NCBI GenBank assembly: GCA_045863575.1
Contig: BTUC01000351.1
Location: forward strand, 1 to 7,675
Source of the DNA: JAAXZI01 sp045863575
GTDB lineage: Bacteria > Planctomycetota > Phycisphaerae > UBA1845 > PWPN01
Reading direction: 5' to 3'
Length of the DNA stretch: 7,675 nt
In this document: piece after piece, positions 1 to 6,298 of the stretch
How positions within the stretch are numbered: the stretch's first letter is position 1
Layout of the letters: each line of letters opens with the position of its first letter
Translations under genes and position numbers: made by a program
The notes under the pieces: generated by a model
What the model was told of the DNA's origin: nothing
Seen by the model: the letters and a program-made list of their open reading frames with translations, nothing else
The model's database searches: none

Positions 1-5
1 GCTCT

Positions 6-41
6 TCTCAGTTCTCACGTCTCAGTTCTCGCGTTCCCACG
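6..41. repeat. Short tandem repeat downstream of the polyferredoxin gene
   Basis: Two adjacent 14-base copies, TCTCAGTTCTCACG (6-19) and TCTCAGTTCTCGCG (20-33), differ at one base; a partial third (GTTCCCACG, 33-41, sharing its first base with copy two) follows. It lies in the 58 bases after the polyferredoxin stop codon. The style, a light mutation of a CAGTT-containing unit, resembles the arrays around the four-helix-bundle gene. It may be the edge of another element beyond the window. No terminator is visible in this stretch. Confidence 0.6.
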
Positions 42-58
42 TCTGAGCGGCCGGCCCG

Positions 59-2146
59 TCAGGCCAGGAACTTTCTCAAGTCGAATCCGTGCACATGATC
101 CGGAACCGCCGCCGGTTGCTCCTTCGATCCACACGCGCAGCCGGCGGAGGGGCCGCCCCCGCAGCATCCACTGGACCGCGCGGTTCGAGCCTCCCCGGAG
201 GACGCGATCATCCCGGTCAGGCTCAGCGTGGCCGTCCCGCCGCGCGGGCTGTCCGCTGAAGCCTTCATCAGGCGCAGCGACCGGTTGCGCTCACGCTCCA
301 GGAAGTTCTGGGAGCGGGTCTCACCCTCGGCCGTCACGTACACGGCCCGCCGGTCGCCTACCACCGGGCATTCCATCTCGCACAACCCACAGCCGATGCA
401 CAGCTCCGTGTCAATCTTGGGAACCTTGAACTCCAGGTTGATGGCGGCGGCAGCGCCGCGTGCCGGGAGCTTCGTGAAGCTCGTTCCGTTGACGGCCTCA
501 CCACTCACGGGGTCGAGCTCGCCGATCACCAGCGTGTCGCCGTCGTTGCCCAGGATGCGGTGGGTCTCACTCGTGCCGTCCCGGTGCACGATGCGAACGT
601 AATAACTCGTGGTCTTGTCGCCGCGAAACTGGTTCAGCTTGAACGAGCAGAGCTCGCCGAACGCCTCGCCGGGATTCGGGTAGTCGGCCAGCGTCACCGT
701 CACCGGCGTGGAGGCCAGAATCTGTTTCTTGCCGTCCCGCACGAGCAACTGCATGTACTCGGAGTGAATGGCCTTGGGCGAAGTCGGGCAGACCTCTTCA
801 CAGACCACGCAGGGGATGTTCTTGGACCAGGGCAGGCAACGGCCGTGGTCATAGTGGGCGGTTCCCAGCTTGACCGGTCCGTCCTGCTCATGCGGCCCGA
901 GCCCCAGCTTCTGCTCGATGGTCAGCCGCTGGATCGCCCCCGTGGGGCAGACTTGGCCGCAGGCCGTGCAGTTGAGCTGGCAGAAACCCATGCGGAAGTT
1001 CATGATCGGGGTCCACACGCCCTCCGGCCCGGCCTCGAACATGGCCGGCTGGAGCACGTTGGTGGGACAAACGCGGATGCACTGGTCGCACTTGATGCAG
1101 CGCTCCAGGAACTCCAGCTCCTCCACCGAGCCCGGCGGCCGGACCACCTTGGTGGAGAAATCGCGCGTGGTGCGTCCGGCCAGCTTGGCGAAGGGGAAAA
1201 ACAGGAGACCCACGGCCGCTGCAAACAGGGCCTTGCGTTTGGGGACATCCGGCCAGGCGACCTCGTGCTTCCGCTTGGGCAGCAGGGCAAAGCTCAACGC
1301 GTCATGGGGGCAATCCTCGATGCAGTTGAAGCAGACGAAACACTCGCTCTTGCGCAACTGCGTGTGCGGATCGCTGGCCCCTTCGCAACTGGTCAGGCAC
1401 AGATCGCAGTCGGTGCACTTCTTGGGGTCGCGCTCGATCCGCCAGACGGCGAAGCGGCTCAGCACGCCCAGCGTGGCCCCCAGCGGGCAGACCACCCGGC
1501 AGAAAAACCGCGGGATGACCAGGTTCATGCCCACGAAAAAGAGGATCAGAAAGCCGATGACCCAGCCGAGCTGGTGTACCTTGGGATCGCCGAAATCCAG
1601 GGCCCGCGACACGCCGCTCAGGTCCGAATCCGCAGCCGCCCCCGAAACGGCCGTCGAGGACATGTTCATGGCCGGCAGAATGGAGGCGGTGAACGATCGG
1701 TGCAGCAGGCAAATGGGATCCAGCAGCCCGATTTGGAGGCTGCCGAAGACGGCCGCCACGATCATGGCGATCAGGATGTAATACTTGACCTGGTACAGCT
1801 TGCGATAGCGGTTGGACTCGATCCGCTCCTTGGCATTCCGCGAGTTGAACACCCACCCCGTGAAATGGTGCATGATCCCAAATGGGCAGATCCAGTTGCA
1901 GAACAGCCGTCCGAGAAACAGCGTCGGAATCAGCAGCACCAGCGACCAGATGAGCCCCTTGTAGAGCGTGTGCGTGGTAATGCTCGTGGAGATCGATACC
2001 AGCGGATCAATCTCCAGGAACTTGCTCACCCAATGCATGAGCGCCGGGCTCTCATTGAGATGCGAGAAGGTGGTGACAAAGACGAACGCCAGGAACAAAG
2101 CCATGACGATCGTCTGGACGATAATGCGTACGGTGGTGATGCGCAT
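59..2146 (-). CDS. Membrane polyferredoxin, NapH-NapG-type fusion (4Fe-4S binding protein)
   Basis: A 695-residue membrane iron-sulfur protein, probably carrying electrons between the quinone pool or cytoplasm and a periplasmic partner. The N-terminal half is NapH/NosR/CcoG-like: hydrophobic spans near residues 7-27, 62-80, 120-141 and 193-212, the two CxxxCP motifs CNWICP (83-88) and CRVVCP (216-221), then a double ferredoxin site (C244, C247, C250, C254; C269, C272, C275, C279). A further span (305-322) leads into a NapG/MauM-like part with clusters at C350-C360, C389-C400, C437/C446-C453 and C583-C593, giving about six [4Fe-4S] sites. Residues about 467-575 are a mostly Cys-free, probably beta-rich insert. 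The C-terminus carries a CC...CxC segment (661-672). The start is the first Met of the first membrane span, with AGGGA nine bases upstream. It is the last gene of the inferred operon, separated from the DUF362 gene by the four-helix-bundle cassette. The family call is secure; the electron donor and acceptor are unknown. Confidence 0.9.
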   Translation of the reverse strand: MRITTVRIIVQTIVMALFLAFVFVTTFSHLNESPALMHWVSKFLEIDPLVSISTSITTHTLYKGLIWSLVLLIPTLFLGRLFCNWICPFGIMHHFTGWVFNSRNAKERIESNRYRKLYQVKYYILIAMIVAAVFGSLQIGLLDPICLLHRSFTASILPAMNMSSTAVSGAAADSDLSGVSRALDFGDPKVHQLGWVIGFLILFFVGMNLVIPRFFCRVVCPLGATLGVLSRFAVWRIERDPKKCTDCDLCLTSCEGASDPHTQLRKSECFVCFNCIEDCPHDALSFALLPKRKHEVAWPDVPKRKALFAAAVGLLFFPFAKLAGRTTRDFSTKVVRPPGSVEELEFLERCIKCDQCIRVCPTNVLQPAMFEAGPEGVWTPIMNFRMGFCQLNCTACGQVCPTGAIQRLTIEQKLGLGPHEQDGPVKLGTAHYDHGRCLPWSKNIPCVVCEEVCPTSPKAIHSEYMQLLVRDGKKQILASTPVTVTLADYPNPGEAFGELCSFKLNQFRGDKTTSYYVRIVHRDGTSETHRILGNDGDTLVIGELDPVSGEAVNGTSFTKLPARGAAAAINLEFKVPKIDTELCIGCGLCEMECPVVGDRRAVYVTAEGETRSQNFLERERNRSLRLMKASADSPRGGTATLSLTGMIASSGEARTARSSGCCGGGPSAGCACGSKEQPAAVPDHVHGFDLRKFLA

Positions 2147-2158
2147 AAACTTGTGTCC

Positions 2159-2183
2159 CTGGTAACCAGTTTCCAGTTACCAG
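2159..2183 (-). other. Perfect 8-base-pair hairpin upstream of the polyferredoxin gene
   Basis: The arms CTGGTAAC and GTTACCAG enclose a nine-base loop TGGAAACTG (minus strand). The 3' arm ends at 2159 and shares two bases with the AGGGA ribosome-binding site (2156-2160) of the polyferredoxin. The arms are made from the 7-base repeat units of the cassette edge, so the hairpin may be a by-product of the repeats. It has no following T-run, so it is not a classical terminator. An effect on translation of the downstream gene is possible but only inferred. Confidence 0.5.
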
Positions 2184-2191
2184 CTTCCAGT
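2164..2191. repeat. Left array of four 7-base repeats (TTCCAGT) bounding the cassette
   Basis: Four head-to-tail heptads on the plus strand: AACCAGT, TTCCAGT, TACCAGC, TTCCAGT. The array lies between the four-helix-bundle stop codon (2206) and the polyferredoxin start (2146). It is in inverted orientation to the array at 2634-2665. Short repeats of this kind beside four-helix-bundle genes are something I recall from other genomes, but I cannot check that here. Confidence 0.75.
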
Positions 2192-2205
2192 TCACTTCAC
2201 GATTC

Positions 2206-2595
2206 TTAATCGGCACCCAGATTGCACGGGCTCCCCCCGTCCGTCCCCGTCACCCTGGCGATGAGAGCGGTGAGCATTCGTCTTACCTCCATCAACTGCC
2301 CGGTGAGACGGGTGAAATCTGGTGGTGGCAAGTACTCCAGGTCCCGACCCAGGATCAACTGATACTCCAACTCATTGGAGGAGCCAGCAGCGATCCTCAA
2401 AAAGCGAGCGAATTCTCTCTTGCTGTCCCTCCCACAACCTTCGGCTATGTTCGTGGGCACAAAGCTGGACGATTCTCTTGACTGTCGCATCAGGCCGTAG
2501 AGTTCCTCCCCCGGGTAGCTTCCTGTGGCGCGGTACAAGTCGAGAGTGAGACGATGAGCCGCCTGCCACACTCTGAGCTTCTTGAAGTCCTGCAT
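2206..2595 (-). CDS. Four-helix-bundle protein (S23 / 23S rRNA intervening-sequence protein family)
   Basis: A 129-residue protein of the family often annotated as four helix bundle protein (TIGR02436, PF05635). Recognisable parts are the N-terminal FKKLRVWQAAHRL, the middle YGLMRQSRESSSFVPTNIAE (residues 33-52), SKREFARFLRIAAGSSNELE (58-77) and a last amphipathic helix near 93-115. Helices are predicted at about 7-23, 28-51, 57-86 and 93-115. The ATG at 2595 is chosen because a perfect AGGAGG sits seven bases upstream and the family homology begins there; the open frame extends to 2841 but that part overlaps the DUF362 gene and has no family similarity. Family members were first seen inside 23S rRNA intervening sequences, and Avd of diversity-generating retroelements has the same fold, but no rRNA, reverse transcriptase or template repeat is visible here. 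The gene lies between inverted arrays of a 7-base repeat and interrupts an otherwise redox operon. Molecular function unknown; it may bind nucleic acid. Confidence 0.9.
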   Translation of the reverse strand: MQDFKKLRVWQAAHRLTLDLYRATGSYPGEELYGLMRQSRESSSFVPTNIAEGCGRDSKREFARFLRIAAGSSNELEYQLILGRDLEYLPPPDFTRLTGQLMEVRRMLTALIARVTGTDGGSPCNLGAD

Positions 2596-2602
2596 CCGAG
2601 AT

Positions 2603-2608
2603 CCTCCT
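2603..2608 (-). promoter_or_regulatory. Strong ribosome binding site of the four-helix-bundle gene
   Basis: AGGAGG on the minus strand, seven bases before the ATG at 2595. It is the best Shine-Dalgarno match of the start sites examined here and fixes the start of the four-helix-bundle protein, against the longer open frame reaching 2841. Confidence 0.8.
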
Positions 2609-2633
2609 GTAGATCCAGCATCACTGATGAAAG

Positions 2634-2665
2634 ACTGGAAACTGGGAACCGGAAACTGGAAACTA
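2634..2665. repeat. Right array of four 7-base repeats (ACTGGAA), inverted relative to the left array
   Basis: Four heptads on the plus strand: ACTGGAA, ACTGGGA, ACCGGAA, ACTGGAA, then a partial ACTA. Read on the minus strand they are TTCCAGT units, so they mirror the array at 2164-2191. The partial unit contains the TAG stop codon of the DUF362 gene (2665-2663), so the repeat begins exactly where that gene ends. Confidence 0.75.
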
Positions 2666-3823
2666 CACAACCGCTTCAACCACCTTCCCCTGCGTCTGAT
2701 ACTCCTGCCAGCTCCGGGCCACGATGCGCGAGGGGTCGTTTCCGAACTTCTCCCATGCCAGATTGAGATACTGCAACTGGGCCGGGTCGCGGCCGAGAAG
2801 CTTCTGCACGCACCAGGAGTCGCTGGCCAACTGGTCCACACTGGCCACGATCGCCGGCGCCCCGTTCACGCCGCCCACCTTGATGTCATCGAGCCGTCCG
2901 CCCGTGGGGCCATTGCGCATCATGACGCGGGTCCCGTCCACGACAATCAGCGTGGGGCGCATCATGAAACCCAGGTCGCTGATGATGTTGTGAATGGCCT
3001 GGTGGAACTGGTTGCGCCGGCCACCCAGCAGGCCATACCAGTTCTTCATGCTCATCGACGCGAAGCACAGGTTGTGGTCCTTGATGGGCGGTATGCCGAT
3101 GACTTTGTCCGCCTCCTTGAGCGGCTTCCAGAAAATGGGCCAGGTGCCCAGCGCCTCGCCTTTGGCGCCGTCAGGGGCCGTCGCCCGGACCTGCACGGGG
3201 GCGTCGTGCGCGTCCGAGTGGATGATCACCTCGGCGTCCTCGGCCTCCGCCGCCGCCTTGATCCCGCTCTTGGCGAAGCAGGCGGCCGGATCTTCGATGG
3301 GATTGTCGGCCACGATGATCCGCGCTGCGCCGGCTTCCCGGCAGAGGCGAATGACTGCCCGGACCACGTCGGGATTGGTGGTCGCTCCCAGGGCCGGTCC
3401 GCGATCAAAGCCCACGTTAGGCTTGATCATGACCGTGTCGCCCTTCTCGACGAAGCGCCCCATGCCCAGGTCCCTGTCCAGGCCGCCGACCGCCGCCCGG
3501 ACCATCTGCTCGATCTTGGGCAGCGAGTCAAAGCTGCCGGCCGAGGCGAAGGCCGCGGAGATGCGGGGAGCGGACGCCGGCAGGTCCGCCTTGATCCGCG
3601 CGAAATAATCCTTGAGGTGGATCGGCTCGGGCGGCTGAAGACCGGCATCGCCGACCGGGTCGTATAGCCACTTCGCGCCCGCCACGGCCAGCCCGGCCAG
3701 TGCCACCGTCGTGCCGCCGCGCAGGAGCATCTCGCGGCGACCGATCTCTCGCGAGCGGGGCTGCTCGTGTGGGCGAGCCGACTCGGAAGGGACCTGTTCC
3801 GCGTTGTTCTTTTCAGTAGCCAT
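2663..3823 (-). CDS. DUF362 domain protein with Tat signal peptide
   Basis: A 386-residue protein. The N-terminus has a twin-arginine motif (GRREMLLRGG, R29-R30) followed by a hydrophobic stretch (about 38-50), so export by Tat in a folded state, possibly with a cofactor, is likely; there is no lipobox Cys. The DUF362 domain spans roughly 100-345, with KPNVGFDRGP (134-143), TNPDVVRAVI (149-158), VIGIPPIKDH (241-250), MSMKNWYG (257-264) and LIVVDGTRV (292-300). DUF362 proteins are frequently found fused or adjacent to ferredoxins; their reaction is not established. No ferredoxin cluster is present in this protein, but the polyferredoxin downstream could supply one. The ATG at 3823 is chosen over the upstream in-frame ATG at 3904 because an AGGAAGG-like site precedes it and the Tat signal then sits near the N-terminus. 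It overlaps the upstream gene by 11 bases, which suggests translational coupling. The stop codon abuts the repeat array of the cassette. Confidence 0.88.
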   Translation of the reverse strand: MATEKNNAEQVPSESARPHEQPRSREIGRREMLLRGGTTVALAGLAVAGAKWLYDPVGDAGLQPPEPIHLKDYFARIKADLPASAPRISAAFASAGSFDSLPKIEQMVRAAVGGLDRDLGMGRFVEKGDTVMIKPNVGFDRGPALGATTNPDVVRAVIRLCREAGAARIIVADNPIEDPAACFAKSGIKAAAEAEDAEVIIHSDAHDAPVQVRATAPDGAKGEALGTWPIFWKPLKEADKVIGIPPIKDHNLCFASMSMKNWYGLLGGRRNQFHQAIHNIISDLGFMMRPTLIVVDGTRVMMRNGPTGGRLDDIKVGGVNGAPAIVASVDQLASDSWCVQKLLGRDPAQLQYLNLAWEKFGNDPSRIVARSWQEYQTQGKVVEAVV

Positions 3824-6071
3824 GATCACCGCCTTCCTCTGAGTCACCACCGCCTTCCCCCGCAGCCGGCTCGGGCCTGGTCGGCGCGGGTTCACCGGGG
3901 TCATCCGCGTTCACGCGTTCGCGCAACATTGCGGCCTGCTCTTCCGCCAGTTCGCGGTTATCCTCGCAATCGCTCACCCCGCCGAAATACGGGCCCTTGT
4001 GAAACGCGGCCGTGAAGAAGTTGAACTCGCCCTTGGACTTGCTCACCACCATCGCCCCACCATCGGCCGAAGTCTGGGAGACGATGTCATCGTACTTGCC
4101 GGTCGCCTCAACATAGCGATCGAACAGCGCCTTGGCTTCCTGCGCTCCCGGCGCCTTGTGAATGAACAGCTTGTAGTTGCCCTTGCCATTGGGATTGGGA
4201 TAGCTGGCCAGGAACACCCGCTCGAGGAACTCGTGGCCCAGGGCGCTGGTCATCACGTAGTCGAGTGATTCGGAGGTCCGCCCCTCTTTCGGAAGCACGT
4301 CCTCGGCCCAGAGCTTGCCGCCTTCATCCGCGATCGTGTCGGCGATGGCGGTCGCAATCCGCACGGCCGTCGCCTTTGCCGCTTCGTCCGGCTCGGCAGG
4401 CCCCAATACGTTCACGTAATAGCGGCTCTTGTAGAAGTAGGCGTTCGCGCCGGAGGTGTAACCCTCTCGTCCGAGTTCGAGCGGCTGCGTCTCACCGCTC
4501 TTCTCCTTCATGTAGATGCCCATGGCATTGTTCGGCTCGGCCATGTTGTAGAGATACGCGTCATACGTCTGCTTGCGGCGGGTATCCAGGTACTGGCCGA
4601 AGCGTAGCTCCACGAAGCCAAAGGCTCGGAACATACCCTCCCGGCCATTGATCTTCTCGTAGAGATTATCCGTGTAGCGTTCGATCTTCGCCGGCGGCTG
4701 GATGTCACTGCCCTCTAATGCGGCGAACCGCGCTTGTCCCGCTGCGGGCTGCGCCCCCACCTCAAGCTCTGCCGTGGCTGCTCCGGCCACGGCCCGGGCC
4801 GCCCAACGCTCGCGCGTGGCCTTGCCCAGTGCGAGCATCGATTCCGGCCGTTCGGCGGCAGCCACAAACAAATATGGGCCGGCCGTGAAAGCCACCACGT
4901 GGCGGTCGCCCACGCGTCCGGACACCGCATCGTTTCCGAGCGCGGCGGCCAAATCCCCGATGGCTCCGCCCGACGCGGGTTCGTCGGCACCCTCGTCGGC
5001 GTATTCGCCGGATTCCTCATCATTCCCTGAGGAGCTGTAAGTCTCCTCACCGGCCGCGGCCGTTTCTTCCGATGGAACTGCTTCCTCTTCGGACGCGATC
5101 GACTCATCTTCCCCCGACGCCGATTTCACCTGCCCCGTATCCGCTTGGGCGAACCGCGCGCGCAGAGCCCCGAGCATCTTGTCTGGGGAGGCCGGCTGCA
5201 TCACGCCCAGCGTTACGCCGTCCGGGTAGTCGGCCAGCCAGCAATCACTGAGTTCGGCCAGGCCCAGCGGCTCGGTGCGCACGTAGCGGAAGCTGTAAGG
5301 CACCAGGGCGTCGCGCGGCAACACTGACTCGGCCCAGAACGGCCCGCCATAGACAAGCTGAAGCTCGGCAAGAGATCGAGCGAACTGCGCGAGCAACTCG
5401 GGATCGGCCGGTTCGCTGACGCCCTTAGCCTCCGTATAGTACCGTCCCGACCAGAAGCCAATGGCCGTAGGTTCGTCTGCCTGCCAGCCGCCACGGCCCA
5501 GAGCCATCGGTTTTGCATTCGGCGGGCGACGGGCGGCAAACAGACCGAAAGCGGTTGCCGGATCACCGGCATCCGCAACCCATGCATGCCAGTCGCTTAC
5601 CTTTCCAGAACCATAGCTCGCGTGATAAACCGTGGAAACGCCAAACAACTGGACCACCTCCAGCCCTTCAAAGCCGGTTCGGACGGACTTCAGCTTGACC
5701 GCGCGCCCCTCCCTTACCGGCGATATGGCCTCTGGCTGGTCCGCCGCCAGCGATATGATGCGAACCTCTCGCCTGCTCATCGGCGCGGGCAGCTCCGGCA
5801 GCATGGACTCCGCCACGCGCACCTCATGCGGCGGCGCCGGCGGCCTGACGTTCTCGGGAGCGGGCACGAACAGCGGCCGCTCCGGGATGCCGTAGGCGTT
5901 CTTGACCGCTCGCAACGGCGGCACGCGGTTCACGAGATTTGCGAACAAGCCCCCGGTCAGCAGAAACGACCCGACGATGAACGCCAGCAGAACAAGGATG
6001 ACCGCCCCCACGACCCGCTCGGTCATTCGGGGCGCACCACGCATATAGCGACGGGAGAAAAACTTGGGCAT
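3813..6071 (-). CDS. Membrane-anchored protein with duplicated DUF6599-like domain
   Basis: A 752-residue protein with a short basic N-terminus and one membrane span (about 20-42), so most of it should face the periplasm. The remainder contains two diverged copies of one domain, about 133-428 and 465-720. Matching pairs include GRYYTEAKGVSEP (209-221) with SRYYVNVLGPAEP (549-561), FWAESVLPRD (245-254) with LWAEDVLPKE (587-596), LADYPDG (279-285) with LASYPNPNG (621-629), and FTAGPY (395-400) with FTAAFHKGPY (686-695). The first copy is interrupted by an acidic, Ser/Glu-rich segment (about 317-369), and the C-terminus (722-752) is acidic and Gly-rich. I believe the domain is that annotated as DUF6599, with moderate certainty; function unknown. 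No Cys cluster or CxxCH haem motif is present. The start at 6071 has an AGGATAGG site just upstream. It is the first gene after the promoter at 6270-6298 and overlaps the DUF362 gene. Confidence 0.85.
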   Translation of the reverse strand: MPKFFSRRYMRGAPRMTERVVGAVILVLLAFIVGSFLLTGGLFANLVNRVPPLRAVKNAYGIPERPLFVPAPENVRPPAPPHEVRVAESMLPELPAPMSRREVRIISLAADQPEAISPVREGRAVKLKSVRTGFEGLEVVQLFGVSTVYHASYGSGKVSDWHAWVADAGDPATAFGLFAARRPPNAKPMALGRGGWQADEPTAIGFWSGRYYTEAKGVSEPADPELLAQFARSLAELQLVYGGPFWAESVLPRDALVPYSFRYVRTEPLGLAELSDCWLADYPDGVTLGVMQPASPDKMLGALRARFAQADTGQVKSASGEDESIASEEEAVPSEETAAAGEETYSSSGNDEESGEYADEGADEPASGGAIGDLAAALGNDAVSGRVGDRHVVAFTAGPYLFVAAAERPESMLALGKATRERWAARAVAGAATAELEVGAQPAAGQARFAALEGSDIQPPAKIERYTDNLYEKINGREGMFRAFGFVELRFGQYLDTRRKQTYDAYLYNMAEPNNAMGIYMKEKSGETQPLELGREGYTSGANAYFYKSRYYVNVLGPAEPDEAAKATAVRIATAIADTIADEGGKLWAEDVLPKEGRTSESLDYVMTSALGHEFLERVFLASYPNPNGKGNYKLFIHKAPGAQEAKALFDRYVEATGKYDDIVSQTSADGGAMVVSKSKGEFNFFTAAFHKGPYFGGVSDCEDNRELAEEQAAMLRERVNADDPGEPAPTRPEPAAGEGGGDSEEGGDHGY
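4965..5123 (-). other. Acidic low-complexity segment within the DUF6599-like protein
   Basis: Encodes residues about 317-369, rich in Glu, Ser, Asp, Ala and Gly with no hydrophobic core pattern. It lies where the first domain copy would otherwise continue; the second copy has only a short loop at the matching place. Probably a disordered, solvent-exposed linker. Confidence 0.7.
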
Positions 6072-6256
6072 GGCTGCCTATCCTGTCATCTTCCTGACCG
6101 GCCGCCCCGGAAATGACGGACTCGCCACCTGCCATCATCTCCGTGCCGGCCGAGTGTTCCTTCGGTAAAGCGGGGCAATTGAACACCACCGGCGTTTCTG
6201 CCGTGGGTTCGCCGACACACCAACCTCGTCACCGCCATCACCGGCCCAAAGAGTGA

Positions 6257-6275
6257 GGCAATGCCAATCATTATC
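6257..6275 (-). promoter_or_regulatory. Candidate Fur box overlapping the -10 element
   Basis: On the minus strand the 19 bases GATAATGATTGGCATTGCC match the E. coli Fur consensus GATAATGATAATCATTATC at 14 of 19 positions, including nine consecutive bases at the start. The first hexamer GATAAT is also the -10 of the promoter at 6270-6298, a usual place for repressor binding. The fit to iron-sulfur genes downstream supports it, but no Fur gene is visible and the organism's own consensus is unknown. Confidence 0.45.
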
Positions 6276-6298
6276 AGGATTTACGTCGACCGTGTCAA
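6270..6298 (-). promoter_or_regulatory. Sigma70-type promoter for the DUF6599-DUF362-polyferredoxin operon
   Basis: Minus strand TTGACA (6298-6293), a 17-base spacer, then GATAAT (6275-6270): a perfect -35, optimal spacing and five of six bases of the -10. Transcription would start near 6263, giving a leader of about 190 bases before the ATG at 6071. It is AT-richer than its surroundings. It would separate this operon from the gamma-glutamyltransferase gene upstream. Confidence 0.6.

Larger units (their letters stand above)
2164..2665. mobile_element. Candidate small cassette: four-helix-bundle gene between inverted heptad arrays
   Basis: About 500 bases comprising one small gene with its own strong ribosome binding site, flanked on each side by four copies of a 7-base unit in opposite orientation. 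It sits between two genes of an apparent redox operon with which the four-helix-bundle protein has no evident functional link. There is no transposase and I see no clear target-site duplication, so if it moves it must rely on factors elsewhere. The mobile-element call is an inference from architecture. Confidence 0.45.

Noticed and set aside
560..2209. A long plus-strand open frame (549 codons) opposite the polyferredoxin gene, and a similar one at 2582-3667 opposite the DUF362 gene.
   Set aside because: The translations are rich in Arg, Gly, His and Ala with no recognisable domain, and the minus strand clearly encodes conserved proteins. They are antisense shadows common in GC-rich DNA.
2206..2595. 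A diversity-generating retroelement, since Avd shares the four-helix-bundle fold.
   Set aside because: No reverse transcriptase, template or variable repeat is present in the window, and the sequence fits the general S23/IVP-type family.
2164..2665. A CRISPR array or IS element as the explanation of the repeats.
   Set aside because: The units are 7 bases, contiguous without spacers, and there is no transposase; neither class fits.
2596..2841. N-terminal extension of the four-helix-bundle frame to an ATG at 2841.
   Set aside because: It would overlap the DUF362 gene and read through the repeat array; family similarity and a perfect AGGAGG site both place the start at 2595.
3824..3904. Earlier in-frame start of the DUF362 protein at 3904.
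   Set aside because: It would lengthen the overlap with the upstream gene and push the Tat motif about 57 residues from the N-terminus; the ATG at 3823 has a good ribosome site.
6086..6271. A 61-codon minus-strand open frame in the intergenic region as a possible leader peptide.
   Set aside because: Its ATG lies upstream of the predicted transcript start and inside the -10/Fur site, it has no ribosome site and the translation is Arg/Gly-rich without a pattern.
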